From assembly GCA_002408105.1 (NCBI GenBank), contig DHQM01000030.1, forward strand, positions 1 through 9,280: DNA of 9,280 bases. The letters are read 5' to 3'. A program made the position numbers and the translations under genes. Of the stretch, positions 1 to 5,925 are shown piece by piece. Position 1 is the first letter of the stretch. Each line of letters begins with the position of its first letter. The DNA comes from Gammaproteobacteria bacterium UBA5338. Lineage in GTDB: Bacteria > Pseudomonadota > Gammaproteobacteria > Pseudomonadales > UBA5862. The notes beneath the pieces were generated by a model. The model was not told where the DNA came from. It was given only the letters and a program-made list of their open reading frames with translations, and did no database searches.

Positions 1-85
1 GTATGGCCATGGCGCTCGCCTGGCGAGGGGAGCGTGGTTCGTTTATCCGCGTTCCGGGCAATGGCAACGATTTGAGGGATGGGTT

Positions 86-418
86 GTGCACAAACTTGTG
101 GTCTTCGTGCCGGTGGACGCCTTGGAACAGGTCAAGTCTGCATTGTTCGATGCCGGTGCCGGCAAGTTGGGTGACTATGACTGTTGTGCTTGGCAGAGCC
201 TCGGGGTGGGCCAGTTTCGGCCCTTGGCCGGTGCCAACCCTTCGATCGGACAAGTCGGGGTGGTGGAGGAAGTGGGCGAATATCGGGTGGAAACGCTGGT
301 CCCAGATGAGGCCCTGGACGCTGTCTTGCGCGCGTTGAAAGCCGCGCATCCCTATGAGACGCCGGCCTTCGATCTGTGGCGCCTGAGTGAACGCACACTG
401 GATTTCGACGACCGCTGA
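86..418 (+). CDS. YqfO/NIF3-like domain protein (stand-alone)
   Basis: This 110-residue protein resembles the small stand-alone YqfO/NIF3-associated domain proteins of gammaproteobacteria, which have a CutA/PII-like ferredoxin-type fold. Visible family features are the opening MHKLVVFVPVDALEQVKSAL, a central GDYDCCAW stretch (residues 29-36), FRPLAGANPSIG (44-55), the acidic segment VVEEVGEYRVETLVP (58-72) and AAHPYETPAFDLW near residues 90-102; HPYE is typical of the fold. The start is GTG at 86, chosen because GAGGGA (74-79) lies six bases upstream and because the family begins directly with the first beta strand. The molecular role is unknown; the related domain sits inside NIF3 metal-binding proteins. 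The next gene begins 68 bases downstream. Family assignment is fairly sure; function is not. Confidence 0.85.
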   Translation: MHKLVVFVPVDALEQVKSALFDAGAGKLGDYDCCAWQSLGVGQFRPLAGANPSIGQVGVVEEVGEYRVETLVPDEALDAVLRALKAAHPYETPAFDLWRLSERTLDFDDR

Positions 419-428
419 TGGGAGGGTG

Positions 429-462
429 GCTCTGCCGTGCCGGCGTGAGCGGGTAGTTTTTT
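429..462 (+). terminator. weak possible rho-independent terminator
   Basis: GCTC (429-432) can pair with GAGC (447-450), and inside it GCCG (434-437) with CGGC (441-444) around a three-base loop. Six T residues follow at 457-462 after a six-base spacer. The stem is interrupted and the spacer is long for a classical terminator, so this is only a possibility. It lies between the YqfO-like gene and the small membrane gene. Confidence 0.3.
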
Positions 463-486
463 GGTGGGTGGTGTAAGGAGTGGGCG

Positions 487-729
487 TTGTTGATCTCGGT
501 ACTGAACTGGACCGCGAGCCTGACCGGGATCCTCGGGGCCCTCATGGTGTCGCTGAACGCCGGGGCGCGGGTGACAGGCTACGGGTTTCTTGTGTTTTCC
601 CTATCGTCCCTCGTTTGGGTGGTGACCGGTACCGCCCAGCAGGAGATTGCGCTGGTGGTGCAGTACCTGGTGCTGCTCGCGATCAACCTTTTTGGCGTGT
701 ACCGCTGGCTTGTGAAGAACGGCAAGTGA
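487..729 (+). CDS. small three-helix membrane protein, hypothetical
   Basis: An 80-residue, very hydrophobic protein with three predicted membrane segments at about residues 6-22, 30-48 and 54-75, ending in the positive tail YRWLVKNGK. The layout, with a final helix containing AINLFGVYRWL, recalls the small PnuC-like/CBU_0592-type membrane domain, but the match is by pattern only and no function can be assigned. The start is TTG at 487: a strong AAGGAG (475-480) lies six bases upstream, and no ATG or GTG precedes the first helix in this frame. TTG at 490 is the alternative and would remove only one residue. A larger overlapping frame (480-836) has no membrane logic or family resemblance. The DUF2254 membrane gene follows 91 bases later on the same strand, so the two might be co-expressed. 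Confidence 0.7.
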   Translation: MLISVLNWTASLTGILGALMVSLNAGARVTGYGFLVFSLSSLVWVVTGTAQQEIALVVQYLVLLAINLFGVYRWLVKNGK

Positions 730-820
730 TGGTGCCTCGGCGAGACGTGCACTTGAATGGCGAGAGCCGGGGCAGGCCCGCCCCACGTCCAAGCCGTGCC
801 ACTTCGACCTTGGGCGAGCC

Positions 821-2164
821 GTGCCTTCTCGTCTGACCGCCAACGTCCGCCGCCTGTGGGATTACCTCACGGCGAGTTATTGGTTTGTTCCGGTGGGTCA
901 GGTGATGGGGTACGCATCGCTTGCGGTGCTGTTTGTCGCGCTGGACCGCGCCGGCTACTCTGCCTGGATCGGGTTTCCGCCCGCCTGGCAAATATCTGAT
1001 GTGGCGTCCGCCCGCGCGCTGTTGGCCGCGATCGCCAGCTCCATGATCAGCATCGCGACTCTGACCTTCTCAATCACCATCGTTGCTTTGACCTTGGCAA
1101 CCAGCCAGTACGGATCACGCCTGCTCTATAACTTCATGCGCGATCGGGCCAACCAGTTGGTACTGGGCAACTTTGTCGGCATCTTCATTTACTGCCTGAT
1201 TGTGTTGCGGGCGGTCTTCATTCGGAGCGGTGGCGACCCATCGGTGCCGCAGCTGGCCGTGTTTTTTGCCTTGGTCTGGGGTGTGGTGGGGATCCTGCTG
1301 TTGATCTACTTCATCCACCACGTAGCCGACTCCATTCAGGCCAACAGTGTGATCGGAAGGGTGGCAGAAGAGCTGCACCGCTGCATCACGCGGTTCTTCC
1401 CTGAGTCCAGTGAACAGGAGTTGACCCAAGGCGAGACGTTTGAACTGCCGACCAGCTGGTGGCCGATTCAGGCGCGCTTCAACGGGATACTGCAGCTCGT
1501 GGATTTGCAGGCGCTGGCCCGGACGGCAGAGTCCGTCAATGGGGTGATTGTGGTGCGCATGCGTGCGGGGTGCTTTGTCACCCGCGGTATGCCCATTGCC
1601 GAAGTCTCGGTGGCAGTCGATGAGCGCACCGTGGCAGACATACAGTCCGCCTTCCTGTTGGGGGAGCGCCGCACCTTGCTGCAGGATGTGGACTATGCGT
1701 TCCACCAGCTGGTCGAAGTCGCCGTGCGCGCGCTTTCCCCGGGGATCAACGATCCGTTCACCGCGATCCACTGCATCGATCAGATCGGCGCTGGACTTGC
1801 TCATGTCATGACCCGCGCGCTCCCGAGTCACCTCCAGTTCGATGGTCAGCGGAGGCTGCGGGTGGTTCAGCCGACTTTGTCGTTCCGCGATATTCTTGCA
1901 TCGGCGCTGACCCAGCTGCGCCCGCACGCAGCGGGTGACGCTGGTGTCATGTGGCACCTGCTGCAGAAACTGCTGCAACTCATCGAAATGGCCGAGACCG
2001 AAGCGCAACGCGAGGCCTTGCTTGAGCAGGTGGCCCTGATCGCAGCGCACGTCCGGCACATGCCGCTGATCGATGCGGACCGCGAGCGGTTCCTGGGCGC
2101 CATTGACGGCCTGGATGCGACCGCCGAACCGGAGCGTAGCCAAGGCCGATCGGCCTTGGCGTAA
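821..2164 (+). CDS. DUF2254 family integral membrane protein
   Basis: This 447-residue protein belongs to the DUF2254 family of predicted inner-membrane proteins with no established function. Four membrane segments are visible at about residues 24-42, 68-95, 113-134 and 144-166. The second contains the family-typical run SMISIATLTFSITIVALTLA followed by SQYGSRLL. A soluble C-terminal half follows, carrying the family hallmark LSPGINDPFTAIHCID (305-320). Length is normal for the family, so the gene looks intact. The start is GTG at 821; it gives the usual short basic N-terminus (LWDYLTASYWFVP) before helix 1. No better in-frame start lies upstream, and the Shine-Dalgarno is weak (GGGCGAG, about 812-818). 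ATG at 904 would delete the first helix and is unlikely. The last codons and the stop adjoin a 22-bp palindrome, described separately. Confidence 0.9.
   Translation: MPSRLTANVRRLWDYLTASYWFVPVGQVMGYASLAVLFVALDRAGYSAWIGFPPAWQISDVASARALLAAIASSMISIATLTFSITIVALTLATSQYGSRLLYNFMRDRANQLVLGNFVGIFIYCLIVLRAVFIRSGGDPSVPQLAVFFALVWGVVGILLLIYFIHHVADSIQANSVIGRVAEELHRCITRFFPESSEQELTQGETFELPTSWWPIQARFNGILQLVDLQALARTAESVNGVIVVRMRAGCFVTRGMPIAEVSVAVDERTVADIQSAFLLGERRTLLQDVDYAFHQLVEVAVRALSPGINDPFTAIHCIDQIGAGLAHVMTRALPSHLQFDGQRRLRVVQPTLSFRDILASALTQLRPHAAGDAGVMWHLLQKLLQLIEMAETEAQREALLEQVALIAAHVRHMPLIDADRERFLGAIDGLDATAEPERSQGRSALA
2139..2160 (+). repeat. 22-bp perfect palindrome at the end of the DUF2254 gene
   Basis: The arms GCCAAGGCC (2139-2147) and GGCCTTGGC (2152-2160) flank GATC, itself palindromic, so all 22 bases form a perfect inverted repeat. 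As RNA this is a nine-pair stem with a four-base loop ending two bases before the TAA stop (2162-2164). It has the form of a terminator stem, but no T-run follows. It encodes the last residues of the DUF2254 protein, beyond the recognisable domain. It could be a 3'-end stabilising or terminating structure, or a protein binding site. Confidence 0.7.
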
Positions 2165-2236
2165 TGGAGCGGCGCTTCCGTAGGCTGTCGATACCGGGAA
2201 CTTTTCGGTCGATTCCGCGCCCCAACTGATGGCGAG

Positions 2237-2254
2237 GGGGCGTTTTTGCGCCCC
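2237..2254 (+). other. GC-rich stem-loop upstream of the EF-hand gene
   Basis: GGGGCG (2237-2242) pairs perfectly with CGCCCC (2249-2254) around the loop TTTTTG. The T-run is in the loop rather than after the stem, so it is not a canonical terminator. A second, weaker stem-loop follows at 2269-2288 (CCAGAGC with GCTTTGG, one G-T pair, six-base loop). Together they fill much of the 151-base gap between the DUF2254 and EF-hand genes and may form part of the EF-hand mRNA leader or end the upstream transcript. Confidence 0.45.
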
Positions 2255-2315
2255 GATGTTCGCGGGCGCCAGAGCTCCAGGGCTTTGGTTCGGATTGAAC
2301 GACCAGGAGTCTACG

Positions 2316-2612
2316 ATGAACAGTCAAAGAAACCGAAAGGCCGCTGCGGTGGTGTTCATGCTGCTCGGCAGTGCGAGCGCAGTCGCGTACGGCGCATCCC
2401 ACATGGCCCAAGGTGACGAGCCTGCCAGCAAAACCGATCAGATGACCTATGGCAGCCGTGAAACCTCCCGCACAGAATGGATGCAAGAAGCGGAGCGCCG
2501 GTTTGATGCCTTGGACGTTGATGGTGATGACGTCATCTCAAAGTCAGAGTGGCGTGCCCACAAGGACAAAGACCACAAGAAAAAAATGCATGAGGGACGT
2601 GACGGACATTGA
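2316..2612 (+). CDS. small exported EF-hand protein
   Basis: A 98-residue protein with an apparent signal peptide: basic MNSQRNRK, a hydrophobic core at about residues 9-24, and a possible cleavage site near AYGA (24-27), which would place it in the periplasm or outside. A single EF-hand loop is visible, DVDGDDVISKSE (67-78), with D67, D69, D71, S75 and E78 in ligand positions, so calcium binding is likely. D72 stands where glycine is usual. The C-terminus (81-98) is rich in Lys, His and Asp. ATG at 2316 is chosen because AGGAG (2305-2309) lies six bases upstream and a signal peptide starts there; the longer frame from 2229 has no ribosome site and no such start. Only one EF-hand is present, so it may dimerise or bind calcium weakly. 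Partner and role are unknown. Confidence 0.85.
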   Translation: MNSQRNRKAAAVVFMLLGSASAVAYGASHMAQGDEPASKTDQMTYGSRETSRTEWMQEAERRFDALDVDGDDVISKSEWRAHKDKDHKKKMHEGRDGH

Positions 2613-2699
2613 TTCGACCCCGTTGCCGGCGGCCGATCAGTGGTCCACCGCGAGTGAGTGGTTGCCGGTCCCGACCCGAGATCCGGTCCTGCCGGGCGC

Positions 2700-2730
2700 T
2701 TGCCTTCGCGGATCGGATCCTGGGTACAAT
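2700..2730 (+). promoter_or_regulatory. putative sigma-70 promoter for the acyl-CoA synthetase gene
   Basis: TACAAT (2725-2730) matches five of six bases of the -10 consensus. A TTGCCT at 2700-2705 is a possible -35 element, but the 19-base spacing is longer than ideal. Transcription would begin near 2737, giving a leader of about 40 bases before the ATG at 2776. The position, just upstream of a gene with no close upstream partner, supports the call; it is inferred by eye only. Confidence 0.4.
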
Positions 2731-2745
2731 GCAGGGGTCGAACCA

Positions 2746-2762
2746 CCAATAATGCCAATAAT
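2746..2762 (+). repeat. tandem CCAATAAT repeat in the leader
   Basis: CCAATAAT occurs at 2746-2753 and again at 2755-2762, separated by one G. The pair is an AT-rich island in otherwise GC-rich sequence, just before the Shine-Dalgarno GGAG (2764-2767) of the acyl-CoA synthetase gene. It may be chance, or a small regulatory or low-structure element that helps ribosome access. Confidence 0.4.
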
Positions 2763-2775
2763 CGGAGATCGGCCC

Positions 2776-4407
2776 ATGGACATGCACTTTGCCACGCTTT
2801 GGGAACAGGTAGCAGACCTGGTACCGACGCGCACGGCGATTATTCACGGCGAGCGGCGCATCAGTTGGCGCCAGTACGATGACCGCGCGGCTCGATTGGC
2901 GCAGTTTCTCAGTGACCAGGGCCTCGGGCACCAATCCAAGGTCGGCCTGTACCTATACAACAGCAATCAGTACCTCGAAGCCCAGTACGCCGGATTCAAG
3001 GCGGCTGCCGTACCGATCAACGTGAATTACAGGTACCTTGAGGACGAGCTGGTCTACCTGCTGGAGAACGCCGACGTTGAAGCGCTGTTTTACGATGCCC
3101 GATTTGCGGATCGGATCAGCGCCATTCGCGACAAATTGCCGAAACTTCGTGTGTTGATCCAGGTGGATGCGGGTGACGGGACGGCACTGCTGGATGGTGC
3201 CCACGAGTACGAGGCAGTGATCCGCAGCCAGTCTCCCGCTGCGCGCACCCACCGCTCTGGTGATGACGTGTACATGCTGTACACCGGTGGTACTACCGGA
3301 ATGCCCAAGGGGGTCATGTACCCCATTGGCGAGATGTGCAAGGGGTTTCTTTCAGCGTTCGAGATGCGGGGCGTTTCACCCGTTCCCGAGTCCGATCAGC
3401 AAGCGCTGGACGCGATTGCCAAGCTGGAGCAAGCAGGTGCGCTTCCCGTCACTCTGGTGGCTTGTCCGCTGATGCATGGCACCGGCATGTGGCTTGGTGC
3501 GTTGATGCCGCACAACATGGGCGGCACGGTGGTGACACTGCCAAGCGCAAGTTTTGATCCCCACGAACTCTGGCGCACTGTCGACCGCGAGCGTGTCACC
3601 GACATCATCATTGTCGGTGACGCCTTTGCCAAACCCATGCTCGATGCCCTGCAGGAGGCCAAGCAGCAGGGCAAGGCCTACGACCTCAGCTCGGTGAAGT
3701 TCATCAGTTCCTCCGGTGTAATGTGGACCCACGAAGTCAAGGCGGGCCTGCTCGAGCACCTGGATGCAGTGCTCTACGACGGCCTTGGATCAACCGAAGG
3801 AGGCATGGGACGAAGCCTGACCACCCGAGACAACATCGGCGAGACTGCCAAGTTTGAAATGATGGAGTCGACCAAGGTGTTTGATGAAAATGACCAAGAA
3901 GTCGCACCGGGGTCAGGGGTTGTAGGGATGATCGCGCAGGGTGGGCGCGTGCCGACCGGATACTACAAGGACCCCGAAAAGTCCGCGCGTACCTTCCGCG
4001 AGATTGGAGGGGTCCGCTATGCATTTCCGGGAGACTTCGCGACGGTCGAAGCGGACGGCACCATTCGCCTTCTCGGGCGCGGATCCATGTGCATCAACAC
4101 CATGGGTGAGAAGGTGTACCCCGAAGAAGTCGAAGAAGCGATCAAGACCCACCCGGCGGTATACGACTGCCTGGTGGTGGGGGTGAAGGATGCCAAATTC
4201 GGTGAGCGAGTGGCTGCTGTGGTTTCCTTGAGGTCAGGGCAGTCGGCGGTTGAAGACGAGTTGATTGAGCATGTCCGGGGGCGCTTGGCCGGATACAAGA
4301 AGCCACGTGACCTGTTCATTGTTGATGAGGTCAAGCGCGCAAGCAATGGCAAGGCGGATTACAAGTGGGCGCGTGCCACGGCGGCAGACCTTGCTGGCCC
4401 AGGCTGA
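2776..4407 (+). CDS. AMP-forming acyl-CoA synthetase (FadD3/FadD19-like group)
   Basis: A 543-residue cytoplasmic ligase of the ANL superfamily. It should adenylate a carboxylic acid with ATP and transfer it to CoA. Visible motifs are the phosphate loop YTGGTTGMPKGV (169-180), A5-like DGLGSTEGG (335-343), FPGDFA with D420, the hinge region GRGSMCINTMGEKVYPEEVE (434-453) and the catalytic lysine K526 in SNGKADYKW. The GRGS-INTxGEKV-PEEVE signature is typical of the subgroup that includes mycobacterial FadD3 and FadD19, which act on steroid-derived acids, but the substrate here cannot be read from sequence. The start is ATG at 2776: GGAG (2764-2767) lies eight bases upstream, and the protein then begins in the usual way (MDMHFATLWEQVADLVP). 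ATG at 2752 lacks a well-placed site, and the frame open from 2449 overlaps the EF-hand gene. prmB follows after 18 bases. Confidence 0.92.
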   Translation: MDMHFATLWEQVADLVPTRTAIIHGERRISWRQYDDRAARLAQFLSDQGLGHQSKVGLYLYNSNQYLEAQYAGFKAAAVPINVNYRYLEDELVYLLENADVEALFYDARFADRISAIRDKLPKLRVLIQVDAGDGTALLDGAHEYEAVIRSQSPAARTHRSGDDVYMLYTGGTTGMPKGVMYPIGEMCKGFLSAFEMRGVSPVPESDQQALDAIAKLEQAGALPVTLVACPLMHGTGMWLGALMPHNMGGTVVTLPSASFDPHELWRTVDRERVTDIIIVGDAFAKPMLDALQEAKQQGKAYDLSSVKFISSSGVMWTHEVKAGLLEHLDAVLYDGLGSTEGGMGRSLTTRDNIGETAKFEMMESTKVFDENDQEVAPGSGVVGMIAQGGRVPTGYYKDPEKSARTFREIGGVRYAFPGDFATVEADGTIRLLGRGSMCINTMGEKVYPEEVEEAIKTHPAVYDCLVVGVKDAKFGERVAAVVSLRSGQSAVEDELIEHVRGRLAGYKKPRDLFIVDEVKRASNGKADYKWARATAADLAGPG

Positions 4408-4425
4408 CGGCAGAGGCTACACCCC

Positions 4426-5337
4426 ATGACCCCGGTCGACCGCGAGTGGCAGGCGCCCATTCACGAACTGTCCAGCCTGCGGGACTTCCTGCGTTGGGGG
4501 GTTTCGCGGCTGTTCAAGGATGCTGCAGTGTTCGGCCATGGTTTTGATGATCCCTGGGATGAAGCACTGGCCATCATCCTGTACGGACTCAACCTGCCTT
4601 GGGAAATCGATGACCGCGTGCTGGACGCCCGGTTGTTGGAAGAAGAGCGGCGCGATTTGGTGGCGCTGTTTCGGCGGCGTTTGGTGGAGCGCATTCCCAC
4701 CGCCTACCTCACCCGGTCGGCATGGTTTGCCGAGATGGAGTTCTACGTCGACGAGCGGGTTTTGGTGCCACGCTCACCCCTGGCCGAGCTGATTGAGGGG
4801 CGATTCCAGGAGTGGATCGACCCGTCGCGGGTTGAGCGAATCCTGGATCTTTGTACCGGTAGCGGATGTGTTGCAATGGCTGCGGCCATGGCTTTTCCTG
4901 CGGCTGAGGTCGTGGGCACGGACATTTCCGCCCCGGCGCTGGAGGTCGCAAAAATCAACCGCACCCGTCATGGACTTGAGGAGCGCGTGGAACTGCTAGA
5001 AGGCGACCTCTATACACCCCTTGGTGCTGGGCCGTTCGATCTCATCTTGAGCAACCCGCCCTATGTGCCTGTCGCGGCCATGGCCGAACTTCCGGCTGAG
5101 TACCGCCATGAGCCGGAGCTGGGGTTGGTTGCAGGACAAGACGGCCTGGACATCGTTCGGCGCATCTTGTCCGGGGCCAGGCAGTGGCTGGCGCCCGGAG
5201 GCTTGCTGGTCGTTGAAGTCGGCGACGGGCAGGACGCTGTCGAACATGCGTTTCCGGACACGCCGTTCTTTTGGCCTGAGTTCATGCGCGGAGGGCATGG
5301 TGTATTTGTTCTCTCTGCAGACCAGCTGCCTGAATGA
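4426..5337 (+). CDS. prmB: ribosomal protein L3 N5-glutamine methyltransferase
   Basis: A 303-residue member of the HemK/PrmC family that fits the PrmB branch, which methylates a glutamine of ribosomal protein L3 using S-adenosylmethionine. The N-terminal helical domain (about 1-105) includes WDEALAIILYGLNLPWE, and PTAYLTRSAWFAEMEFYVDERVLVPRSPLAELIE (91-124) is characteristic of PrmB. Rossmann motif I is ILDLCTGSGCVAM (139-151), the SAM-binding acid is in VGTDIS (163-168), and the glutamine-binding NPPY is at 210-213. Late motifs are GLVAGQDGLDIVRRIL (233-248) and LAPGGLLVVEVG (255-266). The gene is intact. The ATG at 4426 has a weak AGAGG (4412-4416) nine bases upstream. It follows the acyl-CoA synthetase gene by 18 bases and is probably read from the same transcript, although no functional link is evident. 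Confidence 0.93.
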   Translation: MTPVDREWQAPIHELSSLRDFLRWGVSRLFKDAAVFGHGFDDPWDEALAIILYGLNLPWEIDDRVLDARLLEEERRDLVALFRRRLVERIPTAYLTRSAWFAEMEFYVDERVLVPRSPLAELIEGRFQEWIDPSRVERILDLCTGSGCVAMAAAMAFPAAEVVGTDISAPALEVAKINRTRHGLEERVELLEGDLYTPLGAGPFDLILSNPPYVPVAAMAELPAEYRHEPELGLVAGQDGLDIVRRILSGARQWLAPGGLLVVEVGDGQDAVEHAFPDTPFFWPEFMRGGHGVFVLSADQLPE

Positions 5338-5358
5338 GTCAGTCTTTTCGGCCTGGGG

Positions 5359-5925
5359 TCATGGAGTGCGGGGTCGCTTAGAGAAACGCGGGTCAGAGCG
5401 GTGAATGTCCTCAATGCGAAACGGGTAGTTGCCCTGCAAGCGGTCTTCGAAATGCAGCCTTAGGGTGCGCTCCACCACCGCGAATGCAAGTTCGTCCCAA
5501 GGGATTTCGGCTTCGCTGAACAAGGCCACTTCCAGGCTCTCCGGCCCCGCAGAAAACTCCGGAACAGCGAGTTCTGCCCGGAAAAACATGTAGATTTGAT
5601 TGATGTGGGTCAGGTTAAACAGGGTGTACAAAGATTCAAGCCGCACCCGCGCGTTCGCTTCTTCCAGCGTTTCCCGCTCTGCCGCTTGTTGCACTGTCTC
5701 GCCGTTTTCCATAAATCCTGCAGGCAGTGTCCAAAACCCGCGCCGTGGCTCGATGGCACGGCGGCACAATAAAATCTGGTCGCCGTGCACGGGCACGCTG
5801 CCCGCGATGATGCGGGGGTTTTGGTAGTGAATCTGGCCGCAGTGGTTGCAGATGTGGCGCTCCCGGTTGTCGTTGTCCGGAATGTCCCAGCGCACATCGT
5901 TGCCGCAGGCTGTGCAGTATTTCAT
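5359..5925 (-). CDS. NUDIX hydrolase with N-terminal zinc ribbon
   Basis: A 188-residue cytoplasmic protein. An N-terminal zinc ribbon is formed by CTAC (C4, C7) and CNHC (C26, C29), and is followed by the NUDIX fold. The NUDIX box runs from G70 to A92: G70, E76, R84-E85 and E88-E89 provide the usual metal-binding pattern, but the expected glycine after EE-x is asparagine (EEANA). Zinc-ribbon NUDIX proteins of this type resemble ADP-ribose, NADH or other nucleoside-diphosphate-X pyrophosphatases; the true substrate is not known. Later motifs SLYTLFNLTHINQIYMFFRA (98-117) and EIPWDELAF (140-148) are typical of a widespread proteobacterial subgroup. The start ATG (5925-5923) overlaps the TGA of the upstream methyltransferase as ATGA, with GGAGG (5934-5930) four bases before it. 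It converges on prmB with a 21-base gap. Confidence 0.92.
   Translation of the reverse strand: MKYCTACGNDVRWDIPDNDNRERHICNHCGQIHYQNPRIIAGSVPVHGDQILLCRRAIEPRRGFWTLPAGFMENGETVQQAAERETLEEANARVRLESLYTLFNLTHINQIYMFFRAELAVPEFSAGPESLEVALFSEAEIPWDELAFAVVERTLRLHFEDRLQGNYPFRIEDIHRSDPRFSKRPRTP

Noticed and set aside
15..27. CTCGCC/GGCGAG inverted repeat near the left edge
   Set aside because: With a realistic loop only four base pairs remain, and no T-run follows, so it is not supported as a terminator. Bases 1-85 show no gene.
480..836. A 118-codon plus-strand frame overlapping the small membrane gene
   Set aside because: Its sequence is low in hydrophobic residues, Arg/Pro/Gly-rich and unlike any family. 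The overlapping frame from 487 gives a coherent three-helix protein.
1115..2143. A 342-codon open frame on the minus strand
   Set aside because: It is fully antisense to the clear DUF2254 gene, has a Gln/His/Arg-rich composition typical of shadow frames in GC-rich DNA, and shows no recognisable domain or ribosome site.
2229..2315. Longer N-terminus for the EF-hand protein
   Set aside because: It lacks a ribosome site, would run through the stem-loops, and would bury the signal peptide; ATG 2316 has AGGAG six bases upstream.
2449..2775. Upstream extension of the acyl-CoA synthetase frame
   Set aside because: It overlaps the EF-hand gene, its translation resembles no ligase N-terminus, and a good ribosome site precedes the ATG at 2776.
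5338..5358. Possible bidirectional terminator between prmB and the NUDIX gene
   Set aside because: The 21-base gap contains no convincing stem or T-run.
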